Positions 11,480 through 21,945 of a DNA stretch of 64,000 bases are shown here, in pieces. Position 1 is the first letter of the stretch. Each line of letters begins with the position of its first letter. Where the stretch lies: assembly GCF_032884065.1 (NCBI RefSeq), contig NW_027062697.1:124001-188000 (forward strand), read 5' to 3'. The stretch is from Artemia franciscana. Lineage: Eukaryota; Arthropoda; Branchiopoda; Anostraca; Artemiidae. The notes beneath the pieces were generated by a model that saw only the letters and a program-made list of their open reading frames with translations, ran no database searches and was not told where the DNA came from. Both the position numbers and the translations under genes were made by a program.

Positions 11480-13312
11480 ATTGCGATAGTGTATCCCGAT
11501 ATAATAATGAAATGGTAAGTTCCCACTATTCAAATAAAAAAATGGTCAATTTTAGTTTATACGCTTATTTTTATGGGAAAAAGGTTGAAGAGGCCTTAGA
11601 TGTGCTAGTACACGCCCAAGAGTATCATTTGGTGGGTATATTGTGCTACGCTGGCACAATATATGTCCCATGACAATTGATCAAAATTGACATCGGAAGA
11701 AATGCTAATGAAGATTTTCCTTTGAGTTTAAAAGATCAATTCTGGTTTTTAAAAAATGCCTTAAATTACTGTAAGCATGATAATGCTTGACAGAGGGAAC
11801 TGTGTGACTACCATAGCGTGCCGCAGTGGCGTGAATTGCCTTGGACGAACGATTTCTAACAATGAAATGGTATTTTCCCGCAGCTCAAATAAAAACAATA
11901 ATCAAATTTAGTTTATAAGCTTATTCTGTCGGGAAAAGGTTAAAATGGCTTCAGTGATATAGTGCAGTGCAGAGGCTGCAGTATATCAGCCATGGAGTGC
12001 CGCAGTGGCGCGAATTGACAGAAAATAATACCAACAAAGAAGGAAGAAAATATGGAATCAAGTTGGTTGTCTTGTGCCCCCTAGAATTTACCTCTAATAG
12101 CTCATCCCCTCCTCTCAAGGGATCTAGATTTATTGATTAAAAGTATTGGTCATCCTGCAGTATTATATTTTTGATGTTTTGGATACGCTTGTGACGAATT
12201 TCTCAGCATTTATGTTGACAATCCTCGACTGAACTATTTTCTAGTTGAAAGTATCTCCTTCCAGTGTGTATAGTCTAAATTTCAGTGCCCTAAGATTAAT
12301 TTGTTTTAATAGTGTTTTTGAATGTGTTGATTAATACAACTTGTATTTAAAATAAAAACTCTTTATGCTTTAGATTTCTTGCTCTACCATTAACCTTCAA
12401 TAAATTTAATTAATGCAATTTATGAATCTTTTAGCCTATATACATAGGTATGCTCGTTCAAGATTGCCTCTAGTATAACTGTAAAGTGCTTTGTTGCAAA
12501 GAGGAAAAGATAGACTATTGACCGTAAATGAAGGTGTACCATATTCTAGCCACTAGGATACTCTTGGTTTTATTTCACCTCTGACATCTCATTTAAGTTC
12601 CAATAGAGTAAAGACTCTATTAATGAAAAAATGCTAAGAACAATCCTCAATGATATCTGACAAGACACTCAAAACCATTACTTAAAAATCAGGTGCACCT
12701 AATAGACAAATATACCATAACAATGATCGAAGTTTACGCGGTTCGGTGACAGAACTTAGGAAACATGCAATCCATTTAATTGTTCTAGAAATTTGCAGAG
12801 TATTCTTTGAGCAGGGGGAACAGCTGATCACGTGAAATTTATGTCTTGGGACATAATAACATCGATAGTTTGCTGGTCCAGTAGGTTAATTCTCCGTTCT
12901 GGTCTGTGGGGAAATTTCTGGTCTTAGATTTGATTCCTAAAGTGGACAAAAATCTTTGGATTATAAAGATCCCCAGAAGAAAAACTCCTTAACGAAAATG
13001 GAGTCTTGAGGAAAAAAATATTTCTTAAAATATTTTGTAACATCCCATGTTTACGCCTTCATTACGCACCATCCATGTGTTCGCCACCATTACGTCAAAC
13101 CCACACGTGAACCACCATTACGCAACACCCAAGTGCGTGTCACCCTCAGTTGGAAGCGGGGCTCCCCATGGATACCTGAGCTGTGGCAAGCCACGTGAGA
13201 TTACGTCATTATCAATAAATCTAACAATTCACGCAAGATTATGTCATTCTCAAAATAGATAAATATTCCCTATCACGTAGAAAAGGGTGCACTATAGTAT
13301 GGAGGGGAGTTT
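11480..13312 (-). repeat. right arm of foldback element
   Basis: Reverse-complement partner of 9375-10640. Blocks at 11640-11680, 11820-11945, 11990-12150, 12850-13020 and 13040-13310 align inverted with the left arm. The piece 12160-12800 has no partner and is probably a later insertion or a deletion from the left arm. Confidence 0.65.
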
Positions 13313-13319
13313 TTCAAAC

Positions 13320-14865
13320 ATATCTAATTTAAAATACGATCCTTGTTAATGCTTTGCAGAGATTATCCGGGGGGATTTTTCTATTTCCTTTATTTGGGGA
13401 TCGCAGCAACTTGTGACAGGTAAGTTATATCCTATTAAGATGAACTTGAAGGATCTATTGTTCTTATCGATTTTGTCCAAAATGAAACCCCATAACATAA
13501 CTAATTCTATTTTTTGAATATGATACTAATGAGTTCATCTATTTGAAAAAAACGGAAAGGAGCTGTGATCTTTGTTAGATTTGTTCGGAAACGAAATACT
13601 CGAGCTTAACCAGTGCTTGTTTTTTCTAAAGGATATCGTTAAGGGTTTCTCCTATTTGGAAAAACTTGAAGGAGTGGTGTTCCTTATTGACTGTCTCAAA
13701 ATGGAGTGCAACTCATGCTACTTTTTTTTCTCTGAAGGATAATATTGAGTGGTTGTCCTTACCAGAACAACTAGAAGGAGCTATGGTCCTTATTTGACTT
13801 TGTTTTCCCCGGAAAACTTGGTATTCTCCTAGTTTATATGCAACAATTGGCTGTACCTATTACCATAGGTGGCTATGCAAATGCGTCCAAATTGGAGGTG
13901 AGTATTTTTTAGTGAATATAATTAAGTCTATGTTAGGCTATCCAATTAAATTTGCATCAATTAATTCAAACTGAAGAGACGTGAAATTTTGTTGTACAGT
14001 GATTTAGGAGCCAAGAAATAAAAATAGAATTTAAAAATTTCACGAAAAAAAGGAAAAGTTACGTCATAATAAAAAGTGTATTTTTAAAAATGTATTTGTG
14101 AAAATAGTTTCATCTATAAAATGGTAACTACGTGAACTTTATAATAAGCATATACTCTACTAATAAATCACAATCATATAGGATTCCAAAAGTTTCCAGT
14201 TTTTCCTGCAAGGCCTAGAGCTCTTAAAACCTTTAGCTACAAGCATTGATCAGGGTAATAGACTTACTATGGAATTGAATAATTTGTTTCATAGAATTGA
14301 GTTAAATTGATAATTAAAACATATTTCAGACTTACGTGTTTTTCCCAAGAGGGAGATTTTTTCTTTTTTTATCTTACCAAGTTGCCTCTAGAATAAAGTC
14401 GCATTGTTCATAATAAATATAGAGTGCTTATTCAAATGTTTGATTATAAAGAGATTAGCCCTTGATAAAATGTTGGAGTATGGAGATGTTAGCCCTTGAT
14501 GAAATGTTTAAATACAAATTTGATTTTTCCTTGTACTCAAAAGGAAATTTACTCCTTTTCCAAAAGGTAATCTCTGAACGTTGAAAAAGTTATGTCAACG
14601 GTAAAAACATATTTATGAACAATATATGGGCACCTAATAAATTAGTCTTTTACGAACATTACTAGGAGTCATGTGGATTTGGGAGCAACTGCCTGCGCAA
14701 GGGGATGCCCAAAAGTTGTGTCTGGTGCCACTTCTCCTTGGAAGAAAATTTATTCTTTGGTATTTCCTAGAAAACTTAGGAAAGGATAAAACTAACCCTC
14801 TACTGGGTAGTAGTGCCTACAGAACCCCGTGATCATGTGGGAAGCTTTAAATTGACAGGAACTTC
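13320..14865. other. non-coding stretch with a degenerate tandem repeat
   Basis: No gene seen. Between about 13425 and 13810 a ~110-120 bp unit occurs about four times, marked by GAAGGA(G/T)CTxTxxTCCTTAT and a following TTTGTCC/TTGTTC segment. The rest is AT-rich. Confidence 0.5.
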
Positions 14866-15361
14866 AGTTACTATGGGCTAGAATTTGTTCTTACCACTAA
14901 ACATAAAAAAAACATGTGTCTCTTTGAGTTTATGTATGAAACTGGAAACGGTTGCAATAATCTTAACAAAAGTCCTATCTGTACTTTAATCCAACACGAT
15001 TTAATCGAAAAGTGCCAAAGTTTGTCATTACAATCTCTTCGTCAAAAGTTTATACACAGATTTCTAGAACATTCAAATTGTTGGATAACATACGATAGTA
15101 CTGTTGATGAAATTGGGCATCTTGATTAAAGAATGCTAGGTTCAATCCCGGCAGTGGTAATGGGTGAAATAGGTATATGAATGCATGCATATTTTATTTA
15201 TCTAAAAGGTTATTTCTTGTCTCTGGTGCTATTTTGTTTTTATCAATCAATAATTTTGTTGACCCATGTAAAATGACACGAAAGAGCCCAAAAAAAGAAA
15301 AAAATAGAAGAGAAAAAAGAAGAAAGAATCAGACTATGATAAATAATACTAAATAAACGCA

Positions 15362-17113
15362 CTATAATATGGGTGGCCACGGTCTAGAGATGAAACATTC
15401 GGCACGTCGCTGGTCCACAGCTACAAATGGATCAGTAACACCATATAATTGCGTAACTTTGCGGTTACGAGCCCAAAGAGGAAGACTTAGAAGATACTTT
15501 TCATACTTGTAATATAGCTTACGGAATGTCTGCAAATCAATCAAGGGATTGTGTAAGCTTTATAGAGTCTAGCCAAAACATTCTTACTGTAACGCGTTTT
15601 AGCATTAACTAGTTGTCCATAAGCTGTTCTAGCTTTTGTGCTGAAATGCCCAAGTAGTCATGCACAGATACTTTTCAGGTCAGTACCGAGGGGTAAACCC
15701 AGATAAGTTAGGGATGGCGAAAGTTCGATATCAAAATCCCCCAAAGTGACTGTGGTACTATCAGAACCTGGTCATTTAGAATTGAACTTAATACATTCAC
15801 TGTTACTCGGATTGAAATTTAAACCAATATCGTTATACTCCTCACTTAAACTTGCGAAATTCTTCTCTATTAAAGCCAGGGTTCTTCTCAAATTAAGAAC
15901 ATCGTCAGCATAATTCAAAAGCGATAGGCCCAAGCCTTCAAAAATAAAGCTCATATCAGCTTTCTTCTGGGCATCTATAACACTGTTGTTAAATAGCGGT
16001 GGTGAGGTTATAGTACCCTGTCGAATACTCTTATGTACGGGAATGGACCTTTCGATTAAATCAGAGTTTTCACCAGAAAGTGACTTAACCTTTACATTTA
16101 ATCTCCGATACATGTTTCGAAGGGTAGCTATTACAGAAATGTTCATACCACGAAGCAGAGCCTCTAGTGAAAGTTGTGGGTGAATTCCAGAGTGACAAGC
16201 TCTGCTGATATTATGGCCGGCAAGAAACAATGGATCCTCAGACGAGACGGTTTTGAGTATAACATTTACAAGGATGGAGTGGAGGTGCTCACCGTTAAGA
16301 CCGTTTTTAAAACCGAACTGATTTTCTGGCATGGAGCAAGTCTGATTGAACATATTGATCACAAGGGAATCCATTAGCTTGCACAAAACAGGAAAAACAG
16401 TGATTGGGTGGTGCGACTGGCAATCGGTGCTGTCTTTACCCTTTTTGCAAACAGGTATAATGACCCGGTACAAAAAAAAAACATTCAGAACTTGCTCACA
16501 ATTGAAAATCATTTGATAGGGAAGTTCTAAATGATTTATAAGGGACGGAGACCCGTGAACAAGATGCATACCTCATAACTTATCAGCGCCACTAGAATGT
16601 TTCGTCTTCAGTTTCAGTATTGCGTCACGAATATTCAAGGTTGTCACGACAAACCCAAGATCACAACTGTGGGACTCGATATCTGATCGAGCTCTAGGTT
16701 GAACTTTCTTTCGAGATTATCATTCGGAGTGGCGAACTCCCTGTTGAAGTGTTTTTCCAGCTCATCGTCAGTAGGAGCAGCTTTGTTAAGCGGCACAATA
16801 CCGACCTTCCGCTTTACAAACTTCCAAAGGGCTATTGTATAGTTGTGATGAGACTGGCTATGGGCATATCAGTTATATTTGCTCTATGTTTGGCAAGTTT
16901 CTTGGCGAACTGACGCTTTGCAAATACGCCAACTTGGTTGGTTACTCCGTGCTTAGCCCGACCGCACTCCTGCACACCTAGTCTGAGCCCGAACTTGTAT
17001 ATTTGAAAAGCTAGCTTTAGATCAAGGTTCAGGGACCATGAAACTACTTCCGAAGCAATGCGAACGTGACGAGAAGGCACTGCTGCAAGTTCAGCACAAC
17101 GAATACCCAGCAC
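15362..17113 (-). pseudogene. LINE reverse transcriptase region (copy 1)
   Basis: Translation of 16569-15772 shows LINE RT motifs in order: IIPVCKKGKDSTDCQSHHPI (degenerate KKG.d...YRPI), ENQFGFKNG, a degraded F-D-x-S-R-A block, SIRQGTITSPPLF (RQG..SP.LF) and the catalytic LNYADDVLNL. The minus ORF at 17113-16832 is the linker, and 15544-15362 is the C-terminal tail, also seen intact in copy 2. Frames are broken between these pieces. YADD itself is retained. Confidence 0.8.
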
Positions 17114-17291
17114 AACGAATACCGCACGTTAATTCACTGCAGTAGACATTTCAGAGGATTTGTTTCACTTCTTTGGGTTGACTGAATGCCCGCTGGAGTA
17201 ACTGGAAGGGTATTTTGATTTTCGAAACCGTATTGTCTAGCACTGTAGCGTATAAGATTTTATTGGTCTTATTTCACTCTTTCTTTACTGA

Positions 17292-17750
17292 CTATTTGCA
17301 ACTCTTGCCACGATTCTGAGACTTGGAACTATCGATGGTAAAACTATTCAGGATAGGGAATTGATCAGAAACACCAAAAGGGAAATCAACTTGCCATGGT
17401 TCAGGGGTAGTAAACACAGCAGAACAAAGCATAAAGTCCAAGGACGATGTTGAACCGGAATTATGGATATTAGTGAAGGGAGAGTCATTGTCAATGTGTC
17501 GAGTCTGCACACACGAAGTAAGCAAAAGTAGTGCTATAGGACTGGCCATATATAACCAGCAACCACTATGAAAAATACCTAAAGAGGCACAAGAGCTAAT
17601 GGATCTTGCAAGCCTGGTACAGGCTTGGGTAAATCTATCGTCTGACGTGAGGTCTCGGTAGTCCGTTGGCATGTAGACGGAATAAATCATTGTCGTGTTT
17701 ACTTGAACAGCGACAAAGAAAGATTTCTCTGCATACAGGGTCAGTTCCAA
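17292..17750 (-). pseudogene. LINE AP-like endonuclease domain (copy 1)
   Basis: The minus-strand ORF contains YSVYMPTDYRD, then DNDSPFTNIHNSGSTSSLDF and FPFGVSDQFPI. This is the endonuclease/exonuclease/phosphatase order (y.PtDyrd, S..DfvL, SDH..i). In the last motif the catalytic His is replaced by Gln (SDQ), which would abolish cleavage. The matching region is deleted from copy 2. Confidence 0.7.
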
Positions 17751-17989
17751 ACGCTTGTTAACAAATTAGGCAACACCACCAGTGGGTCTGCCTCGCTCTG
17801 AGGCTTTGGCTGGAACCGAGAACACTTTGGTTACGGCACCAAGTTGGAGCAGGATTAAAGATTCACGAACAAGAAAATGTTCTTGCAGGCAAATGAGATC
17901 ATTTCATAGCACGAGCCTCTCGATAAGAGGAATCTTATCTACTGTTCCACTGTTAGTATTCCAGCTAGCAATGCGTACATTCGTCAAAG

Positions 17990-18810
17990 TCATTGTTTAA
18001 GAATTTTCTGGACAACAGGACATTTAATACTGTAGCAAGGATGGTTCTTTGAGCTGCAGAGTGCACATTTAAAGTCATTAGTACAGGGAGTCTCTTTCGA
18101 GTTGGCATGTCCTTCCCAACATTGGGAGCAAGGCACAGGATTGGGATATATGCGTGCAGGGTGACCTTACTGCTTACAATTGTAGCATCGCAGTGGGAGA
18201 AACTTATATTTGGAAATGCTTAGTCTCTCACAACCTAACGTAAGAGGAGACTGGATAGCCTCATTAAGGTGTTCTTCACTTTAGAAGTGCATATTGCACG
18301 TCCGAGTGGAACAGATTCTCCCGGCTTTGGTACAGTTTTTTATACAAGTGGAGATGTTGTCGGCAGAAACATCTTCGGGAATGAAACGAATTATACCATA
18401 GAACGAAGGACTAGAGACTTTGACAGCACCGCTTGTTTTCTCTTGCTAGGGCAGATGCAAGTGGGCTTTGTTTGGGAAAGCCGCTTTCTTATCGCTCATC
18501 ACAACGTGCCATTCATTTTTTCTTGGTTTCAAATCTACAATATGAGAGCAAGACTCACCACACTTACTTTCCAGGAAATTCTTACGTGAGGCAGGGTTAT
18601 CAAATTCTGTTGGAAGATGCTTTAAAACGACAGCAAAGGTGGGCTTTATTTGGGAAGGGTCGCAGTTGAGAACAGGATTAGAGCACGCTCAGAAGCGACA
18701 TAACTTTGAAAATCCTGCACATAATTCGTTGACTTTTCTCGTGAGGGTGGCGGCTGCTTCACTGGAGAGTATTAGGGACCTAATTAGGCTCTAATATTGC
18801 GAAACGAGGG
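17990..18810 (-). pseudogene. LINE ORF1 (gag-like, CCHC zinc knuckles, copy 1)
   Basis: Minus-strand reading gives GAVKVSSPSFYGIIRFIPED, SADN, then TLGCERLSISKYKFLPLRCY and three cysteine knuckles: CYNCKQ-stop-GHPAR, CSQCWEGHANSKETPC and CALCSSKNHPCYSIKC. This resembles jockey/I-type ORF1 proteins, which bind the element RNA. At least two stops interrupt it, one inside the first knuckle. The plus-strand ORFs here are shadows. Confidence 0.7.
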
Positions 18811-19639
18811 AGGGCGATGTGTTTATCGTCATAGCTTCTTAAAACTTGGATCAAGTCCAGGACGTTGTCCTCATGATTCTGTCTTTCGGTCACGCGCGTG
18901 GGAACACTGGCAAGAGACCATAATAGCTCCTTGGCCTGAAATATATTTTCTGGCCTGAAGAATTGTCCTGCTTCGCAATTTCTTCGGATCTGTTTTCAGC
19001 TTTGTTAGCCCGGTAAACAAAGTTCAGCACAGGTTCCATAAAACTTGCTCGCTCGCCATTCTATCATCGAGTATCCAGGTAAATAACTTCTAACAAAATA
19101 TGAAGTGTGGGACTCAGTACATCTATCCCCAGCAGTTTAAGTACAAAAGTACCACGGGTACTACGGCTCTTCAGTTCCGTTCCCGCTCTCTTCTGCAGAG
19201 TTAGAGAGCTCGACGATTTTCATTTTCATCCGTAAAAATAGGTTCTTGTGGCAATACTGCTGGCTGATTAGATGGTGTTGCCGGAAAATTGATAATTATA
19301 TAAATGCCCAAGCTTTTAATTATCAGGATAATTGTTGAGAGAAAATAATTTAAAATTACTTTTAAGAGATAAGAATCTATAATTTTCAACTTGAATCAAC
19401 ACAATTAACTATTTTTCCTGTTAGATTATAATTTTAGCAATGCTTAATCATGAATTTCACTAGAGCACGGTTGCCATATATTTAGGATTATCCGGAAGTA
19501 CTAAAAACACAGCAAAAGTAATTAAAAATCCATTCATACAAGTAAAGCTTTACATCTATATATATATATATAAATAAGTTGTCTGTGTGTGTGTGTGTGT
19601 CGAGTGCCGTCATGTTTGTGTGTCGACGGACGTCATGTT

Positions 19640-20085
19640 TGTCCACTGACGAGATTCAAGACCGGGACATCGGGACACAAATGACGACCGGGACACCGGG
19701 ACATAGGGAATATAAATGAAGACCGGGACACTCAAAGAGAAAGCGAATGGGACACAAGGAATGTTCGATTAGCAATCACCATCAACAAAGCACCGGGACA
19801 CAAAAGACGACCGGGAAACAGGGAATATAAATGACGACCAGGACACTCAAAGAGAAATTACAGACCGGGACACCGGAACAAAAATGACGACCGGGACACC
19901 TGGACACAGGGAATATAAATGACGACCGCGACACTCAAAGAAAAATTACAGACTGGGACACCGGGACAAAAATGACGACCGGGGAACAGGGAAACAACAA
20001 CAAAGGGGACGCTGGGGGGCACAGGGGGATATATAAATGACGACAGGGACACATGGAATGTTCGATTAGCAATCACCATCAACAA
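19640..20085 (+). repeat. GGGACAC / GACGACCGGGACAC minisatellite within Helitron
   Basis: Repeated words CCGGGACAC, AATGACGACCGGGACA, GGGAATATAAATGACGACC and CTCAAAGAGAAATTACAGAC recur at irregular 25-80 bp spacing. The same blocks appear at 21355-21600 and 26290-26430, and inverted at 33890-34260, always inside Helitron copies. Confidence 0.8.
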
Positions 20086-20304
20086 AGCTCAAGGGCAATC
20101 ATTAGAATAATGAGGTATAGATCTGAGAAAGCAACCGGGACAAAAGGAATGTTCGATGAGCAATCAGGGACACAGGGAAACAACAACAACGGGGATGCCG
20201 GGGGCACAGGGGGATATATAAATGACGACGGAGACAGAGGGAATGTTCTATTTATGACGTCTGAATTATTTCATCTCATACCGATACAAAAAAAAATGTA
20301 TTCA

Positions 20305-20548
20305 AGCCGAAATAGCTCATTTATATATCTACCTGTGTTGGCGCAGTGGGTTTGACCTTAGCGTGGTAATACGGGACCCAGAGATCGAACCATGCTGCGG
20401 GAATGCACTACAGGGCCGACGCAGGGAACTTAGTAGTCAAGAAACGTCGTTAATCCGATACAAATACAAATACAGTAGCTTAGTTGGTAAAGCGTTATGT
20501 TCCAGGTTCTAGGTCATAGAGGTTCCAGGTTCGAACCTTGGCTTTAGC
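20305..20548 (+). ncRNA. tRNA-like sequence split by a SINE insertion
   Basis: GCCGAAATAGCT (20305-20316) and AGCTTAGTTGGTAAAGCG onward to CTTTAGC (20548) together give the same tRNA-like unit as at 20888. Between them sits a SINE (about 20317-20478) with TAGCT on both sides. The downstream part has an A-box-like TAGTTGGTAAAG stretch, the B box GGTTCGAACC and a T-arm CCAGG/CTTGG. It is not a functional gene. Confidence 0.6.
20331..20473 (+). mobile_element. tRNA-derived SINE (GGCGCAGTGGG family)
   Basis: About 140 bp beginning ACCTGTGTTGGCGCAGTGGG, with a pol III A-box-like GGCGCAGTGGG, a B-box-like AGATCGAACC, the body GGGCCGACGCAGGGA, and the tail GATACAAATACAAATAC. Other copies are at about 30635-30779 and 48050-48193, and related halves lie inside the dimeric SINEs. 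Confidence 0.7.
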
Positions 20549-20559
20549 ATTAATACAAA

Positions 20560-20840
20560 AGAAGAAGAAAACTAAAAAAGATGAAAACTACAAAAAAAAT
20601 AAAAATGAAATACTAAAAAAAACTGAAAAGCTAAAAAACTAAAAAAATCTAAAAAAAGGGTAAAAACTAAAAACTAAAAAAGTAAAAAAAACTAAAAAAA
20701 CTAAAAAAAGATAAAAACTACAAAAAAACTAAAAAGAAAAAAAACTGAAAACTAATAAAAAAACTAAAAAAACTAGAAACTGAAAAAGAAAAAAAACTAA
20801 GAAAAGGAAAAAAAGTGACAAATAAAGGACAAAAAGAAAA

Positions 20841-20881
<41 letters not shown>

Positions 20882-21315
20882 ATTCAAGCCGAAGTAGCTG
20901 AGAAGGTAAAGCGTTATGTTCCAGGTTCTAGGTCCGAGAGGTCCAGGCTCGAACCTTGGCTTTAGCATTAATACAAAAGAAGATAAAAATCTAAAAAAGA
21001 AAAAAAAAACTAAAAAACAGGTAAAAACTACTAAAATAACTAAAAAAGCTAAAAAACTTAAAAAACTAAAAAAGAAGGTAAAAAACTAAAAACTAAAAAA
21101 GAAAAAACTAAAAAAAGGACAAAAACAGCAAAAAACCTAAAAAAAAAAAAACTAATAAAGAACTAAAAACTGAAAAAGAAAAAGAAAACTAAAAAAATAA
21201 AAAAAAAATAAAAAGGTAGAAACTATAAAGAAAAAAGAAAAAAAATAAAAAGCTAGAAAATAGGTAAATACCAAAAAAAAACTAAAAAGAAAAAAAAGGA
21301 AAAAAAACAAAAAAT
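20560..21315. repeat. A-rich (CTAAAAAA)n low-complexity tract
   Basis: Hundreds of bases built from ACTAAAAAA/GAAAAAACTAAAA words, including a pure A run near 20845-20872. It follows tRNA-like units as a SINE-type tail. The Phe/Leu-rich minus-strand ORFs here are artefacts of this composition. Confidence 0.85.
20888..20966 (+). ncRNA. tRNA-like SINE head with a duplicated B-box segment
   Basis: A 79-base unit can be drawn as a tRNA. Acceptor GCCGAAG pairs with CTTTAGC (one mismatch, one G-U). The D-arm is GCT...AGC. The T-arm is CCAGG-CTCGAAC-CTTGG. The anticodon region is over-long (a 15-base loop, TTCCAGGTTCTAGGT) and looks like a copy of the T-arm B box. It is followed by ATTA and the A-rich tail, so it is more likely a SINE head than a working tRNA. 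Confidence 0.55.
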
Positions 21316-21859
21316 TTATTTCATCATATACCAATTCAAAAACGAATGTATAGACAGACCGGGACACAGTGAATATAAATGACGACCGGGACTCTCAAAG
21401 AGAAGTTACAGACTGGGACACCGGGACACAAATGACGACTGGGACGTGTGTGTGGACTGACGTCATGTTTGTGTTTCAACTGACGTCAGTTTGTCGACTA
21501 TAAATGACGACTGGGACACAAGGACACAACTACAATGGGGACGCCGGGGGCACAGGGGGATATATAAATGACGATAGGGACACAGGGAATGTTTGATTAG
21601 CAATCACCATCAACAAAGCTGAAGGGCAATCATTAGAATAATGAGGTAGAGATCTGAATACGGATTGTTTTTCTCATGGACAATTATATGTTGCATGTTC
21701 AAGAGTCGGGAAACCTGACAATCTATTTATATGTACAGACAATGGGACAGAAAAGAATGTTGTATTTTCGCAAGTTATACGTAGTAAAAACATAAATATA
21801 TATATGTATATATTTATCTATATTCACAAGCGGGACATAGGGACACAACTACAATGGTG

Positions 21860-21945
21860 CGTAACTAATATGGGGCGTTACGACTTACGCGCGTGGGGGG
21901 CTCGAAATGCCCCCAACAGCTAGATGTTGGGGTGGCGCGAAGCAG
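21860..21945 (+). mobile_element. Helitron 3' subterminal sequence, partial second end
   Basis: GGGGCGTTACGACTTACGCGCG and CCCCCAACAGCTAG, followed by ATGTTGGGGTGGCGCGAAGC, match the paired terminal hairpins of the complete end at 24700-24829. The second hairpin is cut after GCGAAGC, and the helicase sequence begins at once. This marks a rearranged junction. Confidence 0.65.

Larger units (their letters stand above)
9375..13312. mobile_element. foldback-type element with >1 kb inverted arms
   Basis: The two ends are long imperfect inverted repeats. Sequence from about 9400 (TAGTACACC, GGTAATAGGGAAT, then TTGAGAATGACGTAAT) is found in reverse complement ending at about 13310. Further in, blocks around 9690-9980 (AAAGATTTCCGC, GGGGGCACAAG, AATTCACGCCACTGTGG) recur inverted at 12950-12000, and 10020-10130 inverts onto 11830-11945. 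The right arm carries about 600 bp extra (12160-12800). The central 10650-11480 is unpaired. No transposase ORF is visible, so it would be non-autonomous. Confidence 0.75.
14866..19554 (-). mobile_element. LINE copy 1 (non-LTR retrotransposon), nearly full length, inactive
   Basis: Minus-strand order is ORF1 (CCHC knuckles, 18.8-18.0 kb), AP-type endonuclease (17.75-17.29), linker (17.11-16.83), RT (16.57-15.77), C-terminal part (15.54-15.36) and a 3' region to about 14866. A second copy lies at 40575-43585 in the same orientation. Both copies share start and end (TTACTATGGGCTAG at the 3' side; GTAAAGCTTTACAT at the 5' side). The architecture resembles the jockey/I group, but the clade was not tested. 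Confidence 0.8.
19555..21923 (+). mobile_element. Helitron, non-autonomous, 5' TC end to CTAG
   Basis: Starts TCTATATATATA...AAATAAGTTG after an A at 19554, directly at the 5' boundary of LINE copy 1. LINE copy 2 shows the same boundary without this insertion (TTTACATATATAATA), consistent with Helitron insertion between A and T. Contents are a GGGACAC-rich minisatellite, tRNA-like SINEs, A-rich tracts and a short helicase-derived tail (about 21655-21785). The 3' side at 21905-21923 reads CCCCAACAGCTAG. Confidence 0.65.

Noticed and set aside
14914-15129. ORF MCLFEFMYETGNGCNNLNKS..., conserved at 40629-40844
   Set aside because: Conserved only because it lies in the 3' part of both LINE copies and is antisense to the element. 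A GGTTCAATCCC box follows but no tRNA fold could be drawn.
18269-18669. Plus-strand ORFs of 78-106 codons, with homologues at 42286-42721
   Set aside because: Antisense to LINE ORF1. Repeated only because the LINE is present twice.
20729-21367. Phe/Leu-rich minus-strand ORFs resembling membrane proteins
   Set aside because: Antisense of the (CTAAAAA)n tract; composition artefact.
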